From contig JACJYK010000003.1 of NCBI GenBank assembly GCA_020636135.1, positions 124,001 to 188,000 on the forward strand: a stretch of 64,000 bases of DNA, in the 5' to 3' direction. The notes beneath the pieces are model-generated. The model did no database searches and was not told the DNA's origin. It saw nothing but the letters and a program-made list of their open reading frames with translations. The position numbers and the translations under genes are program-made. Origin of the DNA: Lewinellaceae bacterium (lineage in GTDB: Bacteria > Bacteroidota > Bacteroidia > Chitinophagales > Saprospiraceae). Below are positions 44,641 to 52,424 of the stretch, piece by piece (within the stretch, counting starts at the first letter, position 1; every line of letters starts with the position of its first letter).

Positions 44641-45693
44641 ATGTTTTTAAACCTTAAATCAGCAACACCGGATTATCCAAAACCCAATCACTGGCTGGAG
44701 ATCCGCACCATTGAGATGCACACCGGTGGTGAACCCCTGCGGGTGGTCCTCTCTGGCTGGCCGGAATTACCGGGAACCTCGGTTTTGGAACGAAGACGGC
44801 ACCAGATGGAGCATTATGACCACCTGCGCAAAGCGCTGATGTGGGAACCGCGTGGGCATGCCGACATGTACGGCTGTCTGATCGTCCCGCCCAACGATGC
44901 CGGTGCCGATTTCGGGATCATCTTCATGCACAACGAAGGTTATTCGACCATGTGCGGACATGCCACCATCGCCATCACCCGGTTGACTGTAGAAATGGCC
45001 TGGGTGGAAATACAAGAACCGGAAACCAGGGTGGTGATCGATGCACCCTGTGGCCGGCTGGTGAGCTATGCCAGCATTCGGGATGGAAAAGTCCTTTCAG
45101 TACGGTTTGAAGGAGTCCCTTCCTTTGTGCTGGTCCGGGACCAAATGCTGCAAGTACCCGGTCTGGGATCCATCACCTTTGACCTGGCCTATGGCGGTGC
45201 CTTCTATGCTTATATACAGATTGAAGCGGACCGATTGCCTTTAACGCCGGCCTATTACCAGCAGCATATCCATTACGGACGGTTGATCAAGCAGCTGGTC
45301 CAGGACGGCACCTGGGACGTCAGCCATCCATTTGAACATGACCTCTCCTTCCTCTACGGAACCATATTCATGCAGGGACCAGTCGGCCCGGGAGCCGTTA
45401 GCCGCAATGTCTGCGTCTTTGCCGACGGAGAAGTGGACCGCAGTCCCACCGGATCAGGTGTGAGTGGCCGGATGGCATTGCATTACGATCAGGGATTGCT
45501 GCAGGTTGGTGAAACCATGACCATTGAGTCCATCGTAGGAAGCGCCTTCACGGGCAGGGTATTGCATACAGCCGATTATGGGCCCTACGGGGCGGTCATC
45601 CCGGAAGTGAGCGGCATGGCTTATGTTACAGGTGCAAACAGGTTCTGGATCGATCCGGATGATCCGTTTGGAGAAGGGTTTTTCCTGCGGTGA
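44641..45693 (+). CDS. Trans-3-hydroxy-L-proline dehydratase (proline racemase family)
   Basis: A 350-residue protein of the proline racemase family. The first catalytic position is a cysteine in STMCGHATIAI (Cys105). The second, which is Cys in true racemases and epimerases (SPCGTG), is threonine in DRSPTGSGVSGR (Thr270). A Cys/Thr pair is the mark of trans-3-hydroxy-L-proline dehydratases, which form pyrroline-2-carboxylate. The gene follows an OCD-family reductase by 87 bases in the same direction, consistent with conversion of trans-3-hydroxyproline to proline. ATG 44641 is used. Confidence 0.85.
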   Translation: MFLNLKSATPDYPKPNHWLEIRTIEMHTGGEPLRVVLSGWPELPGTSVLERRRHQMEHYDHLRKALMWEPRGHADMYGCLIVPPNDAGADFGIIFMHNEGYSTMCGHATIAITRLTVEMAWVEIQEPETRVVIDAPCGRLVSYASIRDGKVLSVRFEGVPSFVLVRDQMLQVPGLGSITFDLAYGGAFYAYIQIEADRLPLTPAYYQQHIHYGRLIKQLVQDGTWDVSHPFEHDLSFLYGTIFMQGPVGPGAVSRNVCVFADGEVDRSPTGSGVSGRMALHYDQGLLQVGETMTIESIVGSAFTGRVLHTADYGPYGAVIPEVSGMAYVTGANRFWIDPDDPFGEGFFLR

Positions 45694-45734
45694 TTTGGTT
45701 TTTCAGCTACAAATTCCATGGATGACCGCGAATG

Positions 45735-45812
45735 TCAAGGGAGACCTATTCTGGGATAAACGATCTAAAATCTCTGTGAAACTCGCGTCTTCTCCGTGGC
45801 CCTCCGTGTAAC
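45735..45812. repeat. Dispersed intergenic repeat of the 'CACGGAG' type
   Basis: On the minus strand, the interval reads ACACGGAGGGCCACGGAGAA, then a GCGAGTTTCACAGAGATTTT stretch. Periodic (C/G)ACGGAG or CACAGAG words like this recur as intergenic repeats in many environmental bacterial genomes, from memory. It fills the gap between the dehydratase and rlmN genes. Only this one copy lies in the window. Confidence 0.4.
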
Positions 45813-45820
45813 AACTACTC

Positions 45821-46855
45821 CTACCCCTTATTCGCCAGTTGTCCGCAGGCGGCATCGATGTCCTTGCCCCGGCTGCGGCGGATGGTGACCGGTATGCCCT
45901 TGTTTTGCAGGTAGGAAGCGAAGATCTCCAGCCGGTCTTCCCCGGATTTTCGGCCATCGAAGCCTTCGATCGGGTTGTATTCGATGATGTTGATCTTGAC
46001 TGGGAAATGACGGCACAGTTCCGCCAGATGGCGTGCATCCTGTAGTGTATCGTTGAAGCGGTCGAAAGCGATGTATTCGAAGGTGATCTTGTTCTTGGTC
46101 TTGTTGTAGAATTGGGTGAGCGACTGGATCAGCGCTTCGAGGTTATTGGACTCGTTGATGGGCATGATGGTATTGCGCTTGCTGTCGTCGGCCGCATGCA
46201 GTGACAAGGCCAGATTAAACCGGACATCTTCCTCCGTCAGTTTGTCGATCATCTTGGCGATACCAGCGGTACTGATGGTGATGCGCTTGATGCCAAATTC
46301 CATCTCCTGATTCAGGATACGCACACTTTCCATGACTTCCGCATAATTCAGGAGCGGTTCGCCCATGCCCATGTAAACCACATTGGTCAGGGGATGACCG
46401 AAGTGCGCCTCTGACTGCATATTCACCTGAATAAACTGGTCTACGATCTCATGGGCCCGCAGATTACGCATCCGCTTCATCTGGCCTGTGGCACAGAATG
46501 AGCAGGTCAGACTGCAGCCGACCTGGGAAGAAACACAGGCGGTAAAACGCTTTTCTTCCGGCACGGGGATCAGGACACTTTCGATCAGATGATCATCCAC
46601 CAGTCTGAACCGGGACTTAATGGTACCGTCGCTGCTGACCTGGGTGACATCGGTACGCAGGCCAGGAATCTCAAACGCGGCAACCAGCTCTTCCCGCAGT
46701 GCTTTGGAGAGATTGGTCATGTCGTGGAAATCACGGGCTTGCCTCTTCCACAGCCAGTCGTAGACCTGACGCCCTTTAAAGGCCGGTTCTCCACGTTCTT
46801 TGAACCAGGCTTCCAGCTCGGCACGAGACTTGCATAGGATGTTTGCGGTGGTCAT
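45821..46855 (-). CDS. rlmN: 23S rRNA/tRNA adenine-C2 methyltransferase RlmN
   Basis: A radical-SAM enzyme that methylates A2503 of 23S rRNA and A37 of some tRNAs. It is 344 residues. The radical-SAM cluster motif is GCSLTCSFCATGQ (CxxxCxxC, near residues 114-121). The SAM-binding MGMGEPLLNY and the TISTAGIAKMI strand are present, and the C-terminal catalytic cysteine lies in DAACGQLA. N-terminal WLWKRQARDFHDMTNLSK is the family's RNA-binding signature. ATG 46855 was used; no ribosome binding site is obvious. Confidence 0.96.
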   Translation of the reverse strand: MTTANILCKSRAELEAWFKERGEPAFKGRQVYDWLWKRQARDFHDMTNLSKALREELVAAFEIPGLRTDVTQVSSDGTIKSRFRLVDDHLIESVLIPVPEEKRFTACVSSQVGCSLTCSFCATGQMKRMRNLRAHEIVDQFIQVNMQSEAHFGHPLTNVVYMGMGEPLLNYAEVMESVRILNQEMEFGIKRITISTAGIAKMIDKLTEEDVRFNLALSLHAADDSKRNTIMPINESNNLEALIQSLTQFYNKTKNKITFEYIAFDRFNDTLQDARHLAELCRHFPVKINIIEYNPIEGFDGRKSGEDRLEIFASYLQNKGIPVTIRRSRGKDIDAACGQLANKG

Positions 46856-46965
46856 GCTGCAAAGATAATGCGATTTACGGGCCGGATAATGAAAGAGGCC
46901 CTTTTCGCGTTTATTTGTATAACTGAGAGAAACCTCCTATTTTTCAAGCCTAGGCCGTATGGATT

Positions 46966-48195
46966 ATGAAGACCTCCCTTCCGGTTGAGTTCTATTATTT
47001 AAATAACAAGTGGAAGACCTATCTGGGTATTGGCGGGGCATTGATCATCTTGCTCACCATGATCTATGTCAATTACCTGACCCAGCGCCTGAAAGAAGGT
47101 GAACGGTATACGGCGTTGGTGTTTTCCGGAGCCATGGAAAACATTACCCGCAAGCAGGACATGAATCAGGATTTCACCTTCGAGAGCGATATCATCTCCT
47201 CCATCAAGTCCATTCCGATGATCCTCACCGACAAAAATATGGTGCCGAAGCTGGGCCGTAACTATGGTGAAGGAAAGAATGAAGATACCGACTACCTGTC
47301 GCGCCGTGTCCAGAAACTGGTCGCCTCCGGAAAAAAACCCCTGGAAATACCGGGTGAAGGTGTGGTGGAGTATTTGTATTATGAGAATTCGCGCCTGTAC
47401 ACCATGCTGACTTACTTTCCACTGTTTCAGGGCATCCTGTTGTTTGGCTTCATTGCCCTCGGGTACATCGGGTTCAGCAATGCCCGGCGTGCCGAGCAGA
47501 ATCAGGTGTGGGTAGGTATGGCCAAGGAGACGGCTCACCAGCTGGGTACGCCCATCAGTGCCATTATGGGCTGGCTGCAATACCTGGAGGAAGAAGAGCA
47601 GATGGATCCATCCCTGCGCAGGGAATATCTGCATGAAATGGGCAAAGATGTGGACCGCCTGAAGCTGATTGCCGACCGCTTTTCGAAGATTGGCTCTACT
47701 CCGGAGCTGGTTAAGATCAACCTCTTCGAAGAGTTGGACAAGTGCAAAGGTTATATGCAGAAGCGGTCACCCAAGAAGGTTCAGTTTGCCTTTCCCGACC
47801 CCGACCAGTCCGCCTTATACGTCAAGATCAATCCGCCGCTGTTTGACTGGGTGATCGAAAACCTGGTCCGCAATGCGCTGGATGCCATGGAAGGCGCCGG
47901 TCAGATCTCAGCCAATGTGCTTGAGGAGGATGGGTTCCTGAATATTGACATCTCCGACACCGGCAAAGGCATCCCGGCCAATAAGTTCAAAACCGTTTTC
48001 CAACCGGGTTTTACCACGAAATCAAGAGGATGGGGTCTGGGACTCAGTCTGGCTCAGCGGATCATCGAACAGTACCATCAGGGTAAGATATTTGTCAAGC
48101 ATTCCCGCCTGAACGAGGGCACCACATTCTCCATCAAGCTGCCTAAGGTAAGCGAAGGGGAACCGGTTAAAACGAAAATCCAAGCGAAAATTTAA
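46966..48195 (+). CDS. Sensor histidine kinase
   Basis: A 409-residue membrane kinase. Two transmembrane segments (TYLGIGGALIILLTMIYVNYL, near residues 18-38, and YFPLFQGILLFGFIALGYIGF, near 145-165) flank a ~105-residue extracytoplasmic sensor. The phospho-acceptor histidine is in KETAHQLGTPISAIMGWLQYL, close to residue 190. The ATP lid motifs are VIENLVRNALDAM (N), DTGKGIP (G1) and GWGLGLSLAQRII (G2). No response regulator is adjacent, so it may act on a distant partner. The last 29 bases overlap the convergent PorT-like gene. Confidence 0.92.
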   Translation: MKTSLPVEFYYLNNKWKTYLGIGGALIILLTMIYVNYLTQRLKEGERYTALVFSGAMENITRKQDMNQDFTFESDIISSIKSIPMILTDKNMVPKLGRNYGEGKNEDTDYLSRRVQKLVASGKKPLEIPGEGVVEYLYYENSRLYTMLTYFPLFQGILLFGFIALGYIGFSNARRAEQNQVWVGMAKETAHQLGTPISAIMGWLQYLEEEEQMDPSLRREYLHEMGKDVDRLKLIADRFSKIGSTPELVKINLFEELDKCKGYMQKRSPKKVQFAFPDPDQSALYVKINPPLFDWVIENLVRNALDAMEGAGQISANVLEEDGFLNIDISDTGKGIPANKFKTVFQPGFTTKSRGWGLGLSLAQRIIEQYHQGKIFVKHSRLNEGTTFSIKLPKVSEGEPVKTKIQAKI

Positions 48196-49054
48196 GCGTC
48201 AGGCTGTTGTCCTTATCCGCGCGTTGTATCCGTTCGCGATTGGCGTTCAGAGCCAATTTGGAATAATCGTAGAAGTTTTTGGTCACATCAGCAAATCCAT
48301 ACTGGATTTCCGCCCCGAAGTAAAATGTTTCATTGATGAAATAGGAGGCACCTCCGGTAAGTCCGTAGTCAAATACATTGAAGAGTGAACCTTTTTTGAC
48401 CGGTTCTTCGTAGTAGGCTCCGATGATGGAAGGATAAAAGACTTCTTCACCGCTGATGATGCGGGACTGCAACACACCGCTGCCGGTGCCTACCCGGTCG
48501 GAACCATAGTTGTAGTCCAGGCTTAGCATGATGTCGGCCACCGAATTATTACCGGAAAGTGTGCGGATGTTGGTCAAATTCAGTGATCCTCCGGCATTAC
48601 CGGCGACCAGAACGGAGCCGTAAAGGCCTCCGCGAAGCTCCAGTGAACCCAGCCGGGCAAAGATCATGGCCGGAAGGTCAATGTTTGCATTGGTAAATTT
48701 TACCTCCTGCTGCCTCGTCACCAGTGTGGCTACCGGCGCTTTGGCTCCTTCACGTCTGAAAAAGAAATAGGACGGACCGTCGTACCTGTATTTGGTGCCT
48801 TTCTGGTTAAACACCAGGCCGGTACGCAAGCCCACCTGATCCGTCAGCTTATAATTGAACAATCCTCCCACATGAAATCCATTGGCAAAATCAAAGGACT
48901 CCAGATCGGTCCCCGCATCCTGTTCCACCGGGCCCTGCAATTTGGAAAATGTCAAACCAGCCTGGAAACCAAAGCTCCAGCTCTGGCCGGAAGCGGACAA
49001 AACCGATGCCAAAAAAAGGACTCCAAAAGTTGCTCTGCGGACAAAACGGATCAT
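48167..49054 (-). CDS. PorT-like outer-membrane beta-barrel protein
   Basis: A 295-residue exported protein with signal peptide FVRRATFGVLFLASVLSASG. It has the strand pattern of the PorT/outer membrane beta-barrel family: SWSFGFQAGLTFSKLQG, GFHVGGLFNYKLTDQVGLRTGL, then several amphipathic strands and a final LKFSLGFSF with a terminal aromatic residue. PorT itself is a T9SS component; this member may be only a relative. It overlaps the GNAT gene by four bases (ATGA) and the kinase by 29 bases at its 3' end. Confidence 0.75.
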   Translation of the reverse strand: MIRFVRRATFGVLFLASVLSASGQSWSFGFQAGLTFSKLQGPVEQDAGTDLESFDFANGFHVGGLFNYKLTDQVGLRTGLVFNQKGTKYRYDGPSYFFFRREGAKAPVATLVTRQQEVKFTNANIDLPAMIFARLGSLELRGGLYGSVLVAGNAGGSLNLTNIRTLSGNNSVADIMLSLDYNYGSDRVGTGSGVLQSRIISGEEVFYPSIIGAYYEEPVKKGSLFNVFDYGLTGGASYFINETFYFGAEIQYGFADVTKNFYDYSKLALNANRERIQRADKDNSLTLKFSLGFSF

Positions 49055-49491
49055 GAAATGAGTTTTTTCATTAAGTAAATTCGATATTGTTCGACTTCCT
49101 GTTGCGGCTCAACTTCCGTAATATTGAAGCCGCTTTTCAGGGCAAAGATGATCATTCTTTTATGAATATTCCTCGTTTTCATCCTCACCTCCCGGTAACC
49201 CTGACGGATCATCCACTCTTCCTGAGCGCCTGCCAGAGACCTGGCGACACCCTTGCTACGGAATGCCGGCAACACACCTCCCAGCCAGGAATAGAAGACC
49301 TGGTCATCCAGTGCATAACCCAGCTTAAAGCCGATCGGCTCTCCATTTTGCCAGGCTACCAGATTTAAATAACGTTCAGAGGACGTCCTTCGCTGGTACT
49401 CCTCCAAAGAATAGGCATCGGTAAACTCCGGCAATCGTTGCGATATTTGCCATGACGTTTCTAAATTGGCGGCGCTAATAACCCAATCCAT
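49051..49491 (-). CDS. GNAT-family N-acetyltransferase
   Basis: A 146-residue cytosolic acetyltransferase. The acetyl-CoA binding motif A is visible as GVLPAFRSKGVARSLAGAQEEWM (R-x-x-G-V/I-A pattern near residues 75-97), preceded by LVAWQNGEPIGFKLGY and followed by REVRMKTRNIHKRMIIFALKSGF. The substrate cannot be told from sequence. Its stop overlaps the PorT-like start (ATGA). The start is only 14 bases from the divergent trmB start, so the two promoters must overlap each other's coding regions or leaders. Confidence 0.85.
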   Translation of the reverse strand: MDWVISAANLETSWQISQRLPEFTDAYSLEEYQRRTSSERYLNLVAWQNGEPIGFKLGYALDDQVFYSWLGGVLPAFRSKGVARSLAGAQEEWMIRQGYREVRMKTRNIHKRMIIFALKSGFNITEVEPQQEVEQYRIYLMKKLIS

Positions 49492-49505
49492 CTACACGCG
49501 TATTT

Positions 49506-50204
49506 ATGGGAAGAAAGAATAAACTTAAAAAATTTGCAGCGATCCGGGACTATCCCAATGTGGTGGAAAACCTGCATCCTTCCACCGGGGAGGAAGCGTC
49601 TGTGTCCGGTACAGATCCTCATTCCCTGAACGGTAAATGGGGCAGTGAATATTTCCATAACGACCATCCCATTACACTGGAACTGGCTTGCGGAAAAGGG
49701 GAATACACCGTCCAGCTGGCCCGGCAATACCCTCAACGTAACTTCATCGGAGTAGACATTAAGGGCGCCCGAATCTGGAAAGGGGCCACCGAAGCGCTGG
49801 AATTACAATTACCGAATGTGGCCTTCCTCCGCACCCGCATCGAACTCCTGGATCAGTTTTTTGCCAAAGGTGAAGTGAATGAGATCTGGATTACATTTCC
49901 CGATCCGTTTCTCCGTAATTCACACGCCCAGAAAAGGCTGAGTTCAGACCGGTTTCTGGAAATCTACCGGCGGATTTTACCTGCAGGGGCGCGTATTCAG
50001 ATCAAGACCGACGATCCGGAGTTGTATGCTTTCTCCGCTGCTACCTGGACCCATGCACCGGATCTTACCGTGGTCTATGCTGATGATGATATCTACAGCA
50101 AACCACTGCCCTTACCAGAATTAGCCATTAAAACCTTTTATGAAAAGATGCACCTGGAAGCTAAAAAAACCATCAAATACCTGGCAGCCATCTATCAGGG
50201 TTGA
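49506..50204 (+). CDS. trmB: tRNA (guanine-N7)-methyltransferase TrmB
   Basis: It methylates G46 in the variable loop of tRNA. It is 232 residues. The SAM-binding motif LELACGKGEYTVQLA (near residues 56-70) is followed by NFIGVDIKGARIWKGA. The family signature WITFPDPFLRNSHAQKRLSSDRFL comes next, with PDP and the positively charged RNA-contact residues. The N terminus MGRKNKLKKF is basic, as is usual. The gene is divergent from the GNAT gene with only 14 bases between start codons. Confidence 0.94.
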   Translation: MGRKNKLKKFAAIRDYPNVVENLHPSTGEEASVSGTDPHSLNGKWGSEYFHNDHPITLELACGKGEYTVQLARQYPQRNFIGVDIKGARIWKGATEALELQLPNVAFLRTRIELLDQFFAKGEVNEIWITFPDPFLRNSHAQKRLSSDRFLEIYRRILPAGARIQIKTDDPELYAFSAATWTHAPDLTVVYADDDIYSKPLPLPELAIKTFYEKMHLEAKKTIKYLAAIYQG

Positions 50205-50269
50205 TCTGAAATGTAGGTAACCCCCTATTTTCTGGACACTGTGAATGCCAATCTTGCCTGACTTTACGA

Positions 50270-51310
50270 TCAAAAATGCTTCCACCCCTGCGCCTGCAGC
50301 GGATGGACATTTCCGCCGGAAGTATGCAGTTTTATCCCGTCAGCTGCCGGGGTGATTTCCCCGATAATGAACAGATCGGGTAAATACCGGGCTTTTTCCA
50401 GGTCGGCAGGATCGATGGTAAACAGCAATTCATAGTCTTCCCCACCGCTCAAAGCACAGGTGATCGGATCCAGACCAAATTTGATGGCCATCAGTTCCGT
50501 CTGCTGATTGATGGGCACTTTAGCCTCCTCGATAAATGCTCCTGTCCCGGACTGTTTGCAGATGTGAAATATTTCTGAAGCCAGGCCATCGGAAATATCG
50601 ATCATGGCGGTAGGCTGAAGGTTGCTTTTATGGAAGAGTTCTATCACATCCAGGCGAGCTTCCGGTTTTAGCTGTCTTCCGATGATATAGTCCTGCCCTT
50701 CGAAATCGGGTTGTACATTGGGTGTGGAGATAAATACCTGTTTCTCCCGTTCAAGCAATTGTAATCCGACATAGGCAGCTCCCAGATCACCGGTAACACA
50801 AATCAGATCTCCCGGCTTGGCTCCGGAGCGATAGGTTATGCGATTGGGCTCTCCCTGCCCTACGGCCGTAATGCTGATGATGAGTCCCCGGTTGGAAGAG
50901 GTCGTGTCTCCTCCTACGAGATCTACCCGGTAGTGTTCACAGGCCAACGCGATGCCGGCATACAACTCCTCCAGGTCCTCAACACCATACCGGTTTGAAA
51001 GGGCAATGGATACCGTGATCTGCCTGGGGATGGCATTCATTGCACAGATATCGGAAAGATTGACAATGACTGCTTTATATCCGAGATAACGCAAGGGATG
51101 GTAGATGCGGTCAAAATGGATCTCTTCGACCAGCATGTCGGTGGACAGGACCGTGAGAAAACCCTGGTTGTCGATCACCGCAGCGTCATCCCCTACCCCG
51201 CGTACCGAAGAAGGCTGTGTCAGGGCAAATGACTCCGTAAGGTGATCGATCAGGCCAAATTCGCCCAATTGATTCACATCCGTATGCGGACTTTGGTTTG
51301 AACCACTCAT
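50270..51310 (-). CDS. thiL: Thiamine-monophosphate kinase ThiL
   Basis: It phosphorylates thiamine phosphate to thiamine diphosphate, the last step of cofactor synthesis. It is 346 residues. Features are GVGDDAAVID (metal/ATP binding), STDMLVEEIHFD, the AIVNLSDICAMNA-type helix, LVGGDTTSSNRG, and the C-terminal CALSGGEDYELLFTI. It follows an RluA-type pseudouridine synthase with a four-base overlap (ATGA). No TPP riboswitch was seen upstream, and no other thiamine genes are nearby. Confidence 0.93.
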   Translation of the reverse strand: MSGSNQSPHTDVNQLGEFGLIDHLTESFALTQPSSVRGVGDDAAVIDNQGFLTVLSTDMLVEEIHFDRIYHPLRYLGYKAVIVNLSDICAMNAIPRQITVSIALSNRYGVEDLEELYAGIALACEHYRVDLVGGDTTSSNRGLIISITAVGQGEPNRITYRSGAKPGDLICVTGDLGAAYVGLQLLEREKQVFISTPNVQPDFEGQDYIIGRQLKPEARLDVIELFHKSNLQPTAMIDISDGLASEIFHICKQSGTGAFIEEAKVPINQQTELMAIKFGLDPITCALSGGEDYELLFTIDPADLEKARYLPDLFIIGEITPAADGIKLHTSGGNVHPLQAQGWKHF

Positions 51311-51978
51311 TTTGGTTGATTTATGGAAAAAACAGACCAGATGGTATCTTCCGGCGTTGGCGCAATGATCACCTGCCGGCTGGATCCATCCAGATCATCA
51401 AATTGCATCTCGCGGGCATGGAGCTGGATGTGATGCTGTGGGTTGGAACGTTTGTATCCGTATTTAACATCTCCCCGTATCGGGCAATTCAAAAATTGAA
51501 GAAAAGCCCTGATCTGATGATGCCTGCCGGTAAATAATTCGATTTCCCATAAGAAGTAACGTTCGCTGGCCTCTAAAATGGAATACCGCAACGATGCCTG
51601 CTCATCGGCAGGATTCGATGATTCGCTTACCCAAACGGAGCGATTTCCGCGGGTGCGTTGAATAAAGCCCTGAACCTCGGCTTGATCAGACTCCGGGTGT
51701 TCTGCTGTGATCGCCCAATATTTCCGGGTAAGTGTGTGATTGCTCTGGAGCTCGTGAAAATGGCGGTTTGCTTTTGAGGTTTTACTCATCAGCACCAGGC
51801 CTGATGCCGGGCGATCCAGACGGGTTAACACATGCAGGGACCGTTTACAATAAGCCTGAGCAGCCGTTAATAAATTGGCATCTCCGGTCTGGTCGGGCTG
51901 AACGGGCATACCAGGAGGCTTGTTTAGGATCAGCCAATGGTGATTTTGCTGCAGAATATAGCTACTGATCGCAGTCAT
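51307..51978 (-). CDS. RluA-family pseudouridine synthase
   Basis: A 223-residue RNA-modifying enzyme of the RluA family. The catalytic aspartate is in HVLTRLDRPASGLVLMSK (RLDxxxSG, near residues 53-65), and the C-terminal fold signature is TGRHHQIRAFLQFLNCPIRGD. There is no S4 domain, so it resembles RluA/TruC-sized enzymes; the target rRNA or tRNA position is unknown. It starts within the stop of a 51-residue membrane protein gene (TAATG) and overlaps thiL at its other end. Three genes in one transcript are likely. Confidence 0.88.
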   Translation of the reverse strand: MTAISSYILQQNHHWLILNKPPGMPVQPDQTGDANLLTAAQAYCKRSLHVLTRLDRPASGLVLMSKTSKANRHFHELQSNHTLTRKYWAITAEHPESDQAEVQGFIQRTRGNRSVWVSESSNPADEQASLRYSILEASERYFLWEIELFTGRHHQIRAFLQFLNCPIRGDVKYGYKRSNPQHHIQLHAREMQFDDLDGSSRQVIIAPTPEDTIWSVFSINQPK

Positions 51979-52133
51979 TATTCAACCTCTTCGTAATCTA
52001 CCAATTCATCATCATCCTGCTGATCCGGAGACAGGGGCCGGGGTGGCTGGTTACCTGGTAATACGGGCCCACTGCCAAATATCAACCGGTATAACAATAT
52101 CCCCGCGATGGCCAGGGTAAGAATCTTAACCAT
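51978..52133 (-). CDS. Small membrane protein (DUF4834-like), 51 aa
   Basis: Too short for standard ORF listing, but well supported by its context. ATG at 52131-52133 begins MVKILTLAIAGILLYRLIFG, one transmembrane helix. A proline-rich linker (PVLPGNQPPRPLSPDQQ) and an acidic tail (DDDELVDYEEVE) follow. This layout, a helix and an acidic end in DYEE, is typical of Bacteroidota DUF4834-like proteins. Its TAA shares a base with the ATG of the pseudouridine synthase (TAATG). A TATTTTTG box lies eight bases upstream of the ATG. It is the first gene of the operon leading to thiL. Confidence 0.75.
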   Translation of the reverse strand: MVKILTLAIAGILLYRLIFGSGPVLPGNQPPRPLSPDQQDDDELVDYEEVE

Positions 52134-52141
52134 TTTTTCTG

Positions 52142-52149
52142 CAAAAATA
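52142..52149 (-). promoter_or_regulatory. -7 box (TATTTTTG) of the DUF4834-like - RluA - thiL operon
   Basis: A perfect TAnnTTTG match on the minus strand (plus: CAAAAATA), eight bases before the ATG at 52133. A start site about seven bases downstream would give a leader of only a few bases. Confidence 0.55.
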
Positions 52150-52159
52150 CAAAAACTGT

Positions 52160-52184
52160 TAACGGTGGCGTTCGATAACCGTTA
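52160..52184. promoter_or_regulatory. Inverted repeat between divergent operons
   Basis: Seven-base arms TAACGGT (52160-52166) and ACCGTTA (52178-52184) with an 11-base centre. It lies immediately upstream of the TATTTTTG box of the DUF4834-like operon, about where an operator or -33 element would sit. It is a possible regulator site; nothing else is known. Confidence 0.3.
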
Positions 52185-52356
52185 CAATCGCAAATACCGG
52201 GATTGATATCCGGAAATATGCTGGTTGTGTGACCTTGGTATGGGTTGGATTGTCCTTTGGCCATGGCGATTTCCGGAGATTCTCATTGAAACAGGTACAT
52301 ACCTAAAAGGGAATTGGTGAATTCTCGGTAGCAGGCTCCCAATTACCATATTTTGT

Positions 52357-52364
52357 TACTTTTG
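52357..52364 (+). promoter_or_regulatory. -7 box (TACTTTTG) of the GT117 gene
   Basis: A perfect TAnnTTTG match, 60 bases before the preferred ATG at 52425. No convincing -33 TTTG was found at the expected distance. Confidence 0.5.
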
Positions 52365-52424
52365 TACGTCTTTGGGATCAATAAGATATTACTAAAAATC
52401 CCTATTAATAAAATTTTGATTTAC

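Noticed and set aside
50205..51400. TPP riboswitch near thiL
   Set aside because: thiL is an internal gene of an operon with a 4-base overlap to its upstream neighbour; no thi-box was recognised.
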